The notes beneath the pieces are model-generated. The model was not told where the DNA came from and did not search any database. It worked only from the letters and a program-made list of their open reading frames with translations. Below are positions 18,942-28,004 of a DNA stretch of 64,000 nt, one piece after another. The position numbers and the translations under genes are program-made. Source of the stretch: Thioalkalivibrio sp. ALJ3 (GTDB lineage Bacteria; Pseudomonadota; Gammaproteobacteria; Ectothiorhodospirales; Ectothiorhodospiraceae); NCBI RefSeq assembly GCF_000377205.1, contig NZ_KB897905.1, forward strand, positions 554,586 through 618,585. Direction: 5' to 3'. Position 1 is the stretch's first letter. Every line of letters begins with the position of its first letter.

Positions 18942-19913
18942 ATGGAACCATCGGATACCGACTGGCAACTGCTCATCCTCGCCTTTCAGAGCGGGCAGGA
19001 CTCGACCCGGGTCAGGCTCTGGCGGGCGCTGAAGGCGCTGGGCGCCGCCACGCTGCGCGACGGGGTCTACCTCCTGCCCAATCGCTCCGATCTGCGCGAT
19101 GCCCTGCTGGAGCTGGCGGAATCCGCCCGGGCGGCAGGCAACCAGGCCTACCACCTGCCGGTCGCCGCCAGCGCCCAGGAACAGGTGCATTACCGCAGCC
19201 TGTTCGACCGCGAGGCCGAGTACCGCGCGCTGCAGACCAGCGCCGAGACCCTCCTGGGCCAGCTGCCCGGGCTGGGCGAGGCCGAACTGCTCAAGCGCCT
19301 GCGCCAGATCCACCGCGAGGCGGACCAGCTGCGCCGCACCGACTACTTCCCGGGCCCCGGACGCGACCCATTGGAGGTCCAGTTGTCCCGGCTCGAGTCC
19401 GCGGCCCAGTCGATGCTCTCGCCGGACGAACCTTCGCCCGCACCGGATTCCGGAATCCCGCGGCTGGACTTGGCGGACTACCGGGGCCGGCTGTGGGCTA
19501 CGCGCGCGGCCATGTGGGTGGACCGGGTCGCCAGTGCCTGGCTGATCCGCGAATTCATCGACCCGGAAGCCCGCTTCGTCTGGCTTTCCACCCCGGCCGA
19601 TTGCCCGGCCGAGGCCCTGGGGTTCGACTTCGACGGGGCCGCCTTCACCCACGTCGGCGACCGCGTCACCTTCGAGGTACTGCTGGCTGCCTTCGGCCTG
19701 GAGCAAGACAGCGGCCTCGCCGGCCTGGCCGAGATGGTGCACTTCCTGGATGTCGGCGGCCGCCCCATCCCCGAAGCGCCGGGCTTCGAGAGCATCCTGA
19801 CCGGAGCCAAACAGCAGTGCGCGGACGACGATGCCCTGCTGGCCCGGGTGACCCCGGTGCTGCACGACCTCCGCCAGGCCTATGAACAACAATCCGGAGG
19901 GGCCTCCAGATGA
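18942..19913 (+). CDS. chrB: Chromate resistance protein ChrB
   Basis: 323 aa. The N-terminal domain (about 1-150) has the ChrB_N pattern LWRALKALGAATLRDGVYLLPN, the C-terminal domain (about 185-315) the ChrB_C pattern WVDRVASAWLIREFIDPEARFVWL and GAAFTHVGDRVTFEVLL. ChrB is described as a chromate-responsive regulator of chrBA operons and may also act on chromate. The stop overlaps the chrA start, so expression is coupled. The promoter layout before it is noted separately. Confidence 0.93.
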   Translation: MEPSDTDWQLLILAFQSGQDSTRVRLWRALKALGAATLRDGVYLLPNRSDLRDALLELAESARAAGNQAYHLPVAASAQEQVHYRSLFDREAEYRALQTSAETLLGQLPGLGEAELLKRLRQIHREADQLRRTDYFPGPGRDPLEVQLSRLESAAQSMLSPDEPSPAPDSGIPRLDLADYRGRLWATRAAMWVDRVASAWLIREFIDPEARFVWLSTPADCPAEALGFDFDGAAFTHVGDRVTFEVLLAAFGLEQDSGLAGLAEMVHFLDVGGRPIPEAPGFESILTGAKQQCADDDALLARVTPVLHDLRQAYEQQSGGASR

Positions 19914-21262
19914 CGGATCCCGAGCAGGCGACAACACAACGACCCGACCCGCCCACTCGAGGCGAGGCCTTTCGTTACTGGCTGAAACTCGGCTTCATCA
20001 GCTTCGGTGGCGCCGCCGGGCAGATCGGCATGATGCATGACGAGCTGGTGGAACGGCGTCGCTGGGTCTCCGAGAAACGCTTTCTGCATGCGCTGAACTA
20101 CACCATGGTGCTGCCAGGACCCGAGGCCCAGCAGCTGGCGACCTATCTCGGCTGGCTGCTGCACGGCACCTTCGGCGGACTGATGGCCGGGCTGCTGTTC
20201 ATCCTGCCGTCGCTGTTTCTGATGAGCGGTCTTTCCTGGGCGTATCTGGTCTTTGGCGACGTTCCCACGGTGGAGGCCGTGTTCTACGGCATCAAGCCGG
20301 CGGTGGTCGCGATCATCGTCTATGCCGGCTGGCGCATCGGCGGGCGGGTACTCAACAACGGCCTGCTGTGGCTGATGGCCATCGCGGCCTTTCTGGCGAT
20401 ATTTGCGCTCAACATCCCGTTCCCGTACATCATCATCACTGCGGGTATCCTCGGCTGGCTGGGCAGCCGCGTCTGGCCGGAGCGCTTCCAGAGCGGCGAA
20501 TCGCACGGCACCGGCAGTGCCGAGTCCCATGGCCCGGCAGTAGTGGACGACGACACGCCACCCGCCCCCTGGATGCAGTTCCGCTGGGCACGGGTGATCC
20601 GCTTTCTGGTGGTTGGCCTGGGCCTGTGGGCCGTTGTGTTCGGGACCCTGCTCGCCGTGTTCGGCTGGGATGCCACGCTGACCCGCATGGGGCAATTCTT
20701 CACCCAGACCGCACTGGTCACCTTTGGCGGGGCTTATGCGGTACTGCCCTACGTGTACCAGGGCGGGGTCGAGACCTATGGCTGGCTCAGTCCGACGCAG
20801 ATGATCGACGGCCTGGCCCTGGGCGAATCCACACCCGGCCCGCTGATCATGGTCGTCACCTTTGTCGGCTTCATCGGTGGCTGGACGCAGGCCTTTCTGG
20901 GGCCGGACCAGATCGTGCTGGCCGCCCTGCTGGGTGCGCTGGTCGCGACCTTCTTTACCTTCCTGCCTTCGTTTCTGTTCATCCTGGTCGGCGCACCGCT
21001 GGTCGAGCGCACCCGCGGGGACCTGCACTTTACGGGGCCGCTGACCGGCATCACCGCCGCCGTCGTCGGCGTGATCACGAACCTGGCTGTGTTCTTCACC
21101 TGGCACGTGCTGTGGCCAGACGGATTCGAAGGTGCATTCGAATGGTTCTCGGCACTGATGGTCATTGCCGCCTTCATCGCCCTGGCCCGTTTCCGGGTCG
21201 GGATCATCCCGCTGATCGCTGTCTGTGCCGCCCTCGGTGCGGGCTATCAGCTTCTGCTCTAG
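19910..21262 (+). CDS. chrA: Chromate efflux transporter ChrA (two-domain type)
   Basis: 450 aa, the long-chain CHR type with two homologous halves. The first half opens ISFGGAAGQIGMMHDELV with LPGPEAQQLATYLGW; the second repeats as VTFGGAYAVLPYVYQG with GESTPGPLIMVVTFVG. About ten hydrophobic helices can be counted. It exports chromate from the cytoplasm; chromate usually enters by sulfate uptake systems, so a sulfate-producing organism has good reason to keep it. The ATG overlaps the chrB stop. Confidence 0.95.
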   Translation: MTDPEQATTQRPDPPTRGEAFRYWLKLGFISFGGAAGQIGMMHDELVERRRWVSEKRFLHALNYTMVLPGPEAQQLATYLGWLLHGTFGGLMAGLLFILPSLFLMSGLSWAYLVFGDVPTVEAVFYGIKPAVVAIIVYAGWRIGGRVLNNGLLWLMAIAAFLAIFALNIPFPYIIITAGILGWLGSRVWPERFQSGESHGTGSAESHGPAVVDDDTPPAPWMQFRWARVIRFLVVGLGLWAVVFGTLLAVFGWDATLTRMGQFFTQTALVTFGGAYAVLPYVYQGGVETYGWLSPTQMIDGLALGESTPGPLIMVVTFVGFIGGWTQAFLGPDQIVLAALLGALVATFFTFLPSFLFILVGAPLVERTRGDLHFTGPLTGITAAVVGVITNLAVFFTWHVLWPDGFEGAFEWFSALMVIAAFIALARFRVGIIPLIAVCAALGAGYQLLL

Positions 21263-21273
21263 GAGTACGTGAC

Positions 21274-22233
21274 ATGCTGAAAAAAACCCGCAACAGGGCC
21301 CTGCTCGTTCTGGCCCTGGCGGCTTTGGCTTTAAGCCCGATGCTCGCGGCCAAGGAAGCGCCCATCCTGCCGGAGCCCGAGGCGGTCTCGGATCATGCCC
21401 ATGCGTGGGTCGGGCCGTACGGCGGGCCGGACACCGAAAACCAGGGCTTTCGCATGAACCTGGGTTACGTGGTCGGCGAAGACGCCGTGGCCGTGATCGA
21501 TTCTGGCCATACCCCGGAGATGGCCAAAGAGATGCTGGAGCATATCCGCGCCACGACAGACAAGCCGGTGCGTTACGTGATCAACACCAATTCGCAGCCG
21601 CACCGCTTCATGGGCAATGACGTCTTTCGCGAGGCCGGCGCCGACATCCTGGCCGCTCCCGAGGCCGCTGATCGCATGCAGGGGAACGCCTCGATGTTCG
21701 CCATGCAACTCGAGAACGCACTGGATCGGCCGGAAGGCTCCACCGAGCAGCCCGAACCACCGAACGTGATGGTCGAGGATCGCGAGGAGCTGGACCTGGG
21801 GGGCATCACCCTGGACGTTCGCCATGTGGGCAGCGCCCACACCCACGGCAGTCTGATCGCGGTGGTCGAGCCCGACAACGTCGTGTTTGCCGGCGACGTG
21901 CTCTACGGGGGCCGCCTGCTGGCCATCCTGCCCGACGGCAGCATGGAGGGCTGGCTGGAGGCCTATGAACTCCTGCAGGATGAATACGCGGATGCGAAAT
22001 TCATCCCGGGCCACGGTGAGCCGGGCGCACTGTCGACCTTCGACCACCCGACCCACGACTACCTGCGCGCGCTGTGGGACCACATGTACGAGGCGGTGGA
22101 CATGGGCACCGACATGCAGTCCGCGATCCGCGCCTTTGACGACTCGCCCTGGCAGGATCTGGCCGACTTCGACGACCTGGCCCCGCGCAATACGAATATC
22201 GCCTATCAGGAAGCCGAAAGCGCCCTGTTCTAG
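21274..22233 (+). CDS. Exported metallo-beta-lactamase-fold protein with altered metal site
   Basis: 319 aa with a signal peptide (ALLVLALAALALSPMLAA) and an MBL fold. The usual HxHxDH ligand motif is replaced: residues 104-115 read NTNSQPHRFMGN, so the expected His, His, Asp, His positions are N106, Q108, H110 and R111. Later motifs remain (HVGSAHTHGS, FAGDVLYGG, FIPGHGEPG). It begins 11 bp after chrA behind AGGAG and ends before a 12-bp hairpin, so it belongs to the chromate operon. Such a site may bind one metal or none; the activity is unknown. Confidence 0.82.
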   Translation: MLKKTRNRALLVLALAALALSPMLAAKEAPILPEPEAVSDHAHAWVGPYGGPDTENQGFRMNLGYVVGEDAVAVIDSGHTPEMAKEMLEHIRATTDKPVRYVINTNSQPHRFMGNDVFREAGADILAAPEAADRMQGNASMFAMQLENALDRPEGSTEQPEPPNVMVEDREELDLGGITLDVRHVGSAHTHGSLIAVVEPDNVVFAGDVLYGGRLLAILPDGSMEGWLEAYELLQDEYADAKFIPGHGEPGALSTFDHPTHDYLRALWDHMYEAVDMGTDMQSAIRAFDDSPWQDLADFDDLAPRNTNIAYQEAESALF

Positions 22234-22242
22234 CGACCAGCC

Positions 22243-22270
22243 ACGTCCGGCGCCCGCCGGCGCCGGACGT
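22243..22270 (+). terminator. Hairpin closing the chrBA operon
   Basis: A 12-bp perfect stem (22243-22254 with 22259-22270) with a CGCC loop is followed by a short T run. It lies 10 bases after the stop of the MBL-fold gene and before the convergent ldhA. Confidence 0.8.
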
Positions 22271-22296
22271 TTCGCTCGACCGCTTTACGATCCGCC

Positions 22297-23298
22297 CTAT
22301 ACGATCCGCCCATCGAGTTGCGCGCCCGCACTCGGGTCATCGAGCATCGTGCGCAGATTGTTGCTGGTCTGCTGCGCAATACTTTCCAGAGCTTCGCGGG
22401 TCAGAAAGGCCTGATGGCCGGTCACCAGCACGTCGTCGCGCTGCATCAGCCGCGCCAGACGGGCGTCCGGAAGCCCCTGCGCCGACCAGTCATAGAAGAA
22501 CAGGCCGGCTTCATCTTCATAGACATCGAGCCCCAGCCCGCCCAGTTGCCCCGAATCGAGCGCCGCTTCGGCTGCGTCGGTATCGAGCAAGCCGCCTCGC
22601 CCGGTATTGATCAACAACGCACCACGCGGCAACCGTGCAATGCGTTCGGCATTCATCAGATAGCGTGTCTCGGGGGTAAGCGGGCAATGCAGACTCACCA
22701 CCTCGGAGGCCGCCAGCAGATTGTCCAGCGCACAGTACTCGACCCCAGCGGCCTGCAGATCCGGATTGGGGTAGGGGTCGTACGCCAGCACATGCGCCCC
22801 GATGCCCTGAAGCGCACGCGCGAAGGCGGAGCCGATATTGCCTGTGCCAATCACGCCGACGGCGCGCCGCGCCAGATCGAAACCCACCAGGCCCGTCAGG
22901 GCGAAATTGCCGCGCCGCACGCGCTCCCAGGCCTGCGGGATATGGCGGTTCAGAGCCAGCAACAACGCCAGTGCATGTTCGGCGACGGCATTGGGGGAGT
23001 AGGCGGGCACACGGGCACACTGCATGTCCAGCCCCTGGGCGTGCGCTCGATCCAGGTTGTCGCAACCAGCGCAACGCAATGCAATCACCCGAATACCAAA
23101 GTCACGAAGCCGGTCGAGTACAGCCGGCCCCAGGTCGTCGTTCACGAATGCACAGATCGCACCCGCGCCCTCTGCCTCGCTCACCGTCCTGGCGTCGAGC
23201 TTGGCTTCGATGAAGCGGGGTTCAAGACCGACCTGTCGAAAAGCCGGGGTCAAAAACTCGCGATCATGGCTCTGCGTACTGAATACGGCGACTTGCAT
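22297..23298 (-). CDS. ldhA: D-lactate dehydrogenase / D-2-hydroxyacid dehydrogenase
   Basis: 333 aa from the ATG at 23298, the start used by LdhA relatives (MQVAVFSTQSHDREFL); a longer frame upstream has no support. The NAD-binding motif GVIGTGNIGSAFA, the catalytic Arg in INTGRGGLLDT, Glu in YEDEAG and His in TGHQAFLT are all visible. LdhA reduces pyruvate to D-lactate. In an autotroph this suggests fermentation of stored carbon in the dark or without oxygen, by inference. It stands alone, divergent from the PDC gene. Confidence 0.9.
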   Translation of the reverse strand: MQVAVFSTQSHDREFLTPAFRQVGLEPRFIEAKLDARTVSEAEGAGAICAFVNDDLGPAVLDRLRDFGIRVIALRCAGCDNLDRAHAQGLDMQCARVPAYSPNAVAEHALALLLALNRHIPQAWERVRRGNFALTGLVGFDLARRAVGVIGTGNIGSAFARALQGIGAHVLAYDPYPNPDLQAAGVEYCALDNLLAASEVVSLHCPLTPETRYLMNAERIARLPRGALLINTGRGGLLDTDAAEAALDSGQLGGLGLDVYEDEAGLFFYDWSAQGLPDARLARLMQRDDVLVTGHQAFLTREALESIAQQTSNNLRTMLDDPSAGAQLDGRIV

Positions 23299-23595
23299 CA
23301 ATATCGGCTCCACACGAAACAATCGCACCCATCTTCGCGGCAGGCGAGCCACGAGCCAAGTCGCCCGCACTTCGACGACCGCATATGTCGTGGCATGGTT
23401 GCATCACCAGCACACACTGTGCCAGCACGCCCCTGGCGCCACGCCATCGTCCAGTCGCCGGTGCATGCCTGCAGGCACAGTTCCTGCTAAATACCGACAG
23501 CGTCAGTAACACGCGAACGCCCGGAGGCCCGTCACGACAGTGCCATCCATGATCGGGGATAATCACGCTGCACTGAGAAGAGGCGACAGCGCACC
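23299..23595. other. Divergent intergenic region ldhA / PDC-domain gene
   Basis: 297 bp without a gene that I can support. It should contain promoters for both flanking genes. I see no strong boxes, hairpin or repeat. Short frames in it have atypical composition and were not accepted. Confidence 0.5.
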
Positions 23596-24546
23596 ATGAC
23601 GGAACTGAAAAAGGCAATCGAGCACCAGCGCGAATACCTGGAGGCCCGACTACAGGAGCCGCTGGCCGACATTGCAACGCGCCTGAGCGCAGCCTGGCCA
23701 CAACGCGAGACGCTGGATTCGATCCTGGAGGAGGCGATCCGGCAAATCCCCGAGGCCACCTTCGTGTATGCGCTGAATACCGAGGGTATCCAGCTGTCCG
23801 ACAACATCTCGCGCAGCGGCGTGCTGCCGGAACATTTCGGTCGCGACCGCTCGCAGCGTCCCTACATGAAGGAAGCCGTGCCGGCCGAGGGCTTTCTGCT
23901 CTCGGAGGCGTACATCAGCCTGCTCGGTCGCCGCCCGTCACTGACTGCGCTGCAGCTGGTGCGCGACAAGAACGGCACGGCACTCGGCTTCCTGGGTGCG
24001 GACTTCGACCTGCGCAACCTGCCGGATCTGTCGGAGGACCTCTACGAGGAGCCCAGCGAGTGGCGTCAGATCAAGGGCGATCCGTCCATCCGTGGAACGC
24101 TGTTTCTGCAAAGCCGCACCGAGAGTCTGATGGACCAGAACATGGACACCGCGCTGGCCATCCTGGACGAACTGTTTACCGAACGCGGCGTGTTCCAGGG
24201 GGTGTTCCACTTTTCCAGTTCGCGGGCGACGCTCTGGACCACCGAGGACCCTTACCGCTACCGCATCCTGACCCACGAGTCGCTGGCCGATCCGGATGTC
24301 TGCCTCGCCTTCCCTCACGAACCGTATCCGGAGGAGGCCCTGATCCCGAAGGAGGCCGTTGGCCGCGTACTGCAGGGGCTGAAGGCCCTGCGCTTTGCCG
24401 ACGAAACCATCTACCTGCGCTCGGCTTCGATAAACCTGTTCAACGGCATGGTCAGCCTGACCTTCTCCTGCGACGGCTCCCACTACATGACCTGGGACGA
24501 CTTCCTCGGCCGCTCCATCGACTTCTGGATCGGCGCCACGGGTTAA
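23596..24546 (+). CDS. PDC/Cache-like sensor domain protein, soluble
   Basis: 316 aa without a signal peptide or membrane helix. The first half reads like a PDC (Cache-type) sensor: an N-terminal helix, then FVYALNTEGIQLSDNIS, DRSQRPYMKEA, FLLSEAYISLLGRRPSLTA and GFLGADFDLRNL. PDC domains are normally periplasmic sensors of receptors; here the domain seems free and cytoplasmic. The second half (about 165-316) is unrecognised, ending in a compact DGSHYMTWDDFLG region. It precedes a PP2C phosphatase by 72 bp, suggesting a signalling link. Confidence 0.65.
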   Translation: MTELKKAIEHQREYLEARLQEPLADIATRLSAAWPQRETLDSILEEAIRQIPEATFVYALNTEGIQLSDNISRSGVLPEHFGRDRSQRPYMKEAVPAEGFLLSEAYISLLGRRPSLTALQLVRDKNGTALGFLGADFDLRNLPDLSEDLYEEPSEWRQIKGDPSIRGTLFLQSRTESLMDQNMDTALAILDELFTERGVFQGVFHFSSSRATLWTTEDPYRYRILTHESLADPDVCLAFPHEPYPEEALIPKEAVGRVLQGLKALRFADETIYLRSASINLFNGMVSLTFSCDGSHYMTWDDFLGRSIDFWIGATG

Positions 24547-24618
24547 AGGACGCCCGTCGCACTGACAGTAGCCCGTCCTCTGGGCCATGATGGGCACGAC
24601 ATCAGGCAGGGGCCCGGT

Positions 24619-25449
24619 ATGGAGACCGCAGTAGCCAAGGAGATCGGTGGGCGCCGCGAACAACAGGACGCGGCCTGTGTATTGACCTGTCCGGACAACC
24701 AGCATGCGCTGCTGGTGGTGGCCGATGGTATGGGCGGGCACGCCGACGGGGCGTTTGCGGCGCGCACGGCGATCACTACCGCCGAGCGCCTGTGGGACGA
24801 CTGCGCTGCCCACCCGCAGGATCCGCCGGCACTGCTGGAGAATCTCTTTCGCCAGACGCAGGCCGCTCTCCATGATCCCGGAGCCGCGCCCGACAAACAA
24901 CCAGGCACCACGCTGGTGGCGCTGTATGTCGGGCCAGAGCGGGCCTGGTGGGCGCACTGCGGCGACAGCCGTCTGTATCACTTCGAGGGGGAGCGCCTGA
25001 TGACGCGCACCCGGGACCACACCCGCGTGCAGGCGCTGGTCGATGCCGGCGAGATCCGCGAAGAAGACATGGCAACACACCCCGAACAGAACCAGCTCCT
25101 GCAGGCCCTGGGCGTAGTGGATCCGTTACGGGTGGACCATGGCGATGCCCCGCTGACATCCGACAGCCGCTTCCTGCTGTGCTCCGATGGATACTGGGAA
25201 CAGCTGGGTCCCGAGGAGAGCGCTCGATGGATGAGTCACCCGGATCTTCAGGCAGCCTGTACACAGGCGGCCGCCCGCGCGGCACAGCGCGGCGGCGCGC
25301 ATGGCGACAATGTGTCCATCACCGTATGGCGTGCACAGGCCATGACCACCCCCGATCGGCACCACCTGCGTGCCGCCATCCGGCCGATGCTGCTGGGAGG
25401 TCTGCTACTGCTCGCCGTCCTTGCCATCCTCTTCTGGCCCCTGGACTGA
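24619..25449 (+). CDS. PP2C-type serine/threonine phosphatase with C-terminal membrane anchor
   Basis: 276 aa. PP2C metal motifs are complete: RREQQDA (D17), VVADGMGGHADG (D36), CGDSR, LLCSDGYWE and HGDNVS. A single hydrophobic helix (PMLLGGLLLLAVLAILFWPL) ends the protein, anchoring the phosphatase on the cytoplasmic side. No protein kinase gene is near, so its substrate is unknown. It is followed 2 bp later by the LysM lipoprotein gene and is likely co-transcribed with it. Confidence 0.88.
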   Translation: METAVAKEIGGRREQQDAACVLTCPDNQHALLVVADGMGGHADGAFAARTAITTAERLWDDCAAHPQDPPALLENLFRQTQAALHDPGAAPDKQPGTTLVALYVGPERAWWAHCGDSRLYHFEGERLMTRTRDHTRVQALVDAGEIREEDMATHPEQNQLLQALGVVDPLRVDHGDAPLTSDSRFLLCSDGYWEQLGPEESARWMSHPDLQAACTQAAARAAQRGGAHGDNVSITVWRAQAMTTPDRHHLRAAIRPMLLGGLLLLAVLAILFWPLD

Positions 25450-25451
25450 AC

Positions 25452-26468
25452 ATGACGCGTCTTGTTGTCGGGGCAGCAATTCCCCTCGTCGCCCTACTAG
25501 CCGGCTGCGCGATACTGGGAGTCGAAGGGGATGAACCGGTCACCGAGGTACCCGAGGTTTCAGAAGAGGCCCCTGCAGAAGGATCCGCGCCGGCGGAGGA
25601 CCTGGCCATCGCGGAGATCATCGAGGCCCTGCAGGAAGGGGACATAAAACGGGCAGATCCCGCGCTGGACCGATTCCTGGAGGAAGAGCCCGAGCACAGG
25701 GTCGCGCGCAGCCTGCGCGCGCAGCTGGATGCGGACCCACGCGAGGAACTGGGCTCGGCCTACTTTTCGCACACCGTGGAGCCGGGTGAGACACTGGGCC
25801 AGCTGGCCCGACGGTACCTGGGCGACGCCAATCGCTTCCTGATCCTCGCACGCTACAACGATATCGATCGCCCGTCGCGGCTACTGGCGGGCCAACGCCT
25901 GCGCATACCGGAGACTGCCGCGCGCGAGGCACCCGCCGCCAATGCAGAGGGGCTCGACGAGCAGTTGGCGGCCCTTGGCGGAAGGGACGACGAAGATGCC
26001 TACCTGCGCGCGATCGAGGCCGACCTGGAGGCGGGTCGTTACGGAGAGGCGCGCGATGGGGTGCGGCAGGCGCGTGCACAGGCCGATAATGGCCTTCGGG
26101 GGCAGCGACTCGACGAGCTGGAACGCGCGGTGGAGGGCCGCTACTGGGAGCAGCGCGGGCACGAGGCCCGGGATGCGGGTGACGCCGAGGCCGCGTTGGC
26201 CGCCTACGACCGCGCACTGGAGGCCGACTCCAGCCGTGACGCGGCCCGGGAGGCGCGCGAGAAACTGCGTGAACAGCGCAAGGACGAGCTGCATTCAGCG
26301 GCCATCCAGCGTTACCGCAATCAGGACCTGGAAGAGGCGATTGCCCTGTGGGACGAGGCGCTAAAGCTGGACCCCGAGTTCGAGGCCGCACGCGGATACC
26401 GCCTGCGGGCCTTGGAACTGCAGCGCCGCCTGGAGCGGCTGGGACGCTCGGAAGAAGGCGCTTCCTGA
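25452..26468 (+). CDS. LysM-domain lipoprotein with TPR repeats
   Basis: 338 aa from the ATG at 25452, 2 bp after the PP2C stop. A lipobox LLAGC gives lipidated C19. An acidic linker follows, then a LysM domain (about 103-152, HTVEPGETLGQLARRYLGDANR and LLAGQRLRIP) that should bind peptidoglycan. The C-terminal half holds TPR-like helices (AALAAYDRALEADSSRD, AIALWDEALKLDPEFEAARGYR). A similar LysM-TPR layout is common in envelope scaffold proteins. Role inferred: an envelope partner of the phosphatase cluster. Confidence 0.85.
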   Translation: MTRLVVGAAIPLVALLAGCAILGVEGDEPVTEVPEVSEEAPAEGSAPAEDLAIAEIIEALQEGDIKRADPALDRFLEEEPEHRVARSLRAQLDADPREELGSAYFSHTVEPGETLGQLARRYLGDANRFLILARYNDIDRPSRLLAGQRLRIPETAAREAPAANAEGLDEQLAALGGRDDEDAYLRAIEADLEAGRYGEARDGVRQARAQADNGLRGQRLDELERAVEGRYWEQRGHEARDAGDAEAALAAYDRALEADSSRDAAREAREKLREQRKDELHSAAIQRYRNQDLEEAIALWDEALKLDPEFEAARGYRLRALELQRRLERLGRSEEGAS

Positions 26469-26473
26469 GCCGG

Positions 26474-27109
26474 TCAGACCCCGTATTCGGCGCGGTAGGC
26501 GCGCAGGGCCTCGAGGTGCTCGGGGGCGCGGCCGGTCTGCTCCAGCATCTGCACCAGGTCCCCCAGCCGAGCCACGCGCACGACCTCCATTCCCAGATCG
26601 TCCTCGACCTCCTGAATCGCCGAGCGCTCGCCACGGCCGCGCTCTTCGCGATCCAGGGCAATGGCCACCGCCACTGGCGTGGCGCCCGCCGCGCGGATCA
26701 AGTCCACCGATTCACGGATCGCGGTGCCGGCGGTGATCACGTCGTCCACGATGAGTACGCGCCCGGCCAGTGGTGCGCCCACGATGTTGCCGCCCTCGCC
26801 ATGGTCCTTGGCCTCCTTGCGGTTGAAGGCCCAGGGACGGTCCATGTCGTGATCGCGATACAGTGCTTCGGTGACGGCCGCGGCCAGCGGGATGCCCTTG
26901 TACGCAGGGCCAAAGACCAGGTCAAAGGCGACCCCGGAATCGACGATTGCCTGCGCATAGAACTCGCCCAGGCGCACGAGATCGGAGCCCCGGTTGAACA
27001 GGCCGGCATTGAAGAAATACGGGCTCACCCGCCCCGACTTCAGTGTGAACTCGCCAAAGCGCAGTACGTCGCGTTCCAGGGCATAGTCGAGAAAGGCATG
27101 GGCGGTCAT
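26474..27109 (-). CDS. pyrE: Orotate phosphoribosyltransferase
   Basis: 211 aa, standard length. It joins orotate to PRPP to form OMP in pyrimidine synthesis. The PRPP motif [16 protein letters not shown] is clear, as are the N-terminal [14 protein letters not shown] and [11 protein letters not shown] substrate regions. It converges on the LysM gene (6 bp between stops) and is divergent from xthA. A dihydroorotate dehydrogenase-like gene lies at 48015. Confidence 0.97.
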   Translation of the reverse strand: MTAHAFLDYALERDVLRFGEFTLKSGRVSPYFFNAGLFNRGSDLVRLGEFYAQAIVDSGVAFDLVFGPAYKGIPLAAAVTEALYRDHDMDRPWAFNRKEAKDHGEGGNIVGAPLAGRVLIVDDVITAGTAIRESVDLIRAAGATPVAVAIALDREERGRGERSAIQEVEDDLGMEVVRVARLGDLVQMLEQTGRAPEHLEALRAYRAEYGV

Positions 27110-27183
27110 CGTGGGGCTCCGGTCGGAAAACGCCGTATTCTGACACAGCCGTGGCCGTAATCATCGGGCCAGCCCTTTCCTGC

Positions 27184-27199
27184 ACCGGCGCGCGCCGGT
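27184..27199. promoter_or_regulatory. 16-bp perfect palindrome in the pyrE/xthA divergent gap
   Basis: ACCGGCGCGCGCCGGT lies 14 bp before the xthA start and 75 bp before pyrE. It may be an operator or a hairpin in the xthA leader. GC-rich palindromes also arise by chance in this genome. Confidence 0.3.
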
Positions 27200-27212
27200 A
27201 TTGTTCCCCGCC

Positions 27213-27986
27213 ATGCGCATACTCTCGATGAACGCCAACGGCATCCGTGCCGCCGCCCGCAAGGGCTTCTTCGACTGGCTCCCGGCGACCGAGGCCGACG
27301 TGGTCTGCATCCAGGAGACCAAGGCTCAGATCCACCAGATTCAGGGCGAGCCTTTCCATCCCCCCGGCTACCACAGCGCCTACGTGGATGCGGTAAAGCC
27401 CGGCTACAGTGGCGTGGCCCTGTACAGCCGACGCCAGCCGGACGAGGTGATCACGCGCATCGGCTTCGAGGAGGCGGACAACGAGGGCCGCTATGTGGAG
27501 ATGCGCTTCGGGGAACTTTCCGTGGTGTCGCTCTACCTGCCATCGGGTTCCTCGGGGGACCACCGGCAGGATTCCAAATGGCGGTTTCTGGACTTCTTCC
27601 GGCCGTGGCTGGCCGAGCGCATGCAGGACGGGCGCGAGTGGGTGATCTGCGGCGACTGGAACATCGCCCACAGGGAGATCGACCTGCGCAATTGGAAATC
27701 CAACCAGAAGAACTCGGGCTTCCTGCCCGAGGAACGCGCCTGGCTGGATCACCTGTTCGACGAGATCGGCATGGTGGATGTATTCCGCCGGCTGGACGAC
27801 CGTCCCGAGCAGTACACCTGGTGGTCCAATCGTGGCCAGGCCTGGGCAAAGAACGTGGGCTGGCGCATCGATTACCAGATCGCCACCCCCGGCATCGCGG
27901 AGACCGCCCGGGACCCGTACATCCATACGGATGATCGCTACTCCGATCACGCCCCGTTCTGGATCGACTATGACTACACGCCCTGA
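27213..27986 (+). CDS. xthA: Exodeoxyribonuclease III (AP endonuclease)
   Basis: 257 aa from the ATG at 27213, matching the family start MRILSMNANGIRAAARKG. The EEP nuclease motifs are seen: Glu in CIQETKAQ, SLYLPSG, GDWNIAHREIDL (catalytic Asp/Asn), and the terminal SDHAPFW (catalytic His). It nicks at abasic sites and degrades duplex DNA 3'-5' during base excision repair. Followed 18 bp later by ampG. Confidence 0.95.
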   Translation: MRILSMNANGIRAAARKGFFDWLPATEADVVCIQETKAQIHQIQGEPFHPPGYHSAYVDAVKPGYSGVALYSRRQPDEVITRIGFEEADNEGRYVEMRFGELSVVSLYLPSGSSGDHRQDSKWRFLDFFRPWLAERMQDGREWVICGDWNIAHREIDLRNWKSNQKNSGFLPEERAWLDHLFDEIGMVDVFRRLDDRPEQYTWWSNRGQAWAKNVGWRIDYQIATPGIAETARDPYIHTDDRYSDHAPFWIDYDYTP

Positions 27987-28004
27987 TTACGCACAGGCGT
28001 CCGC

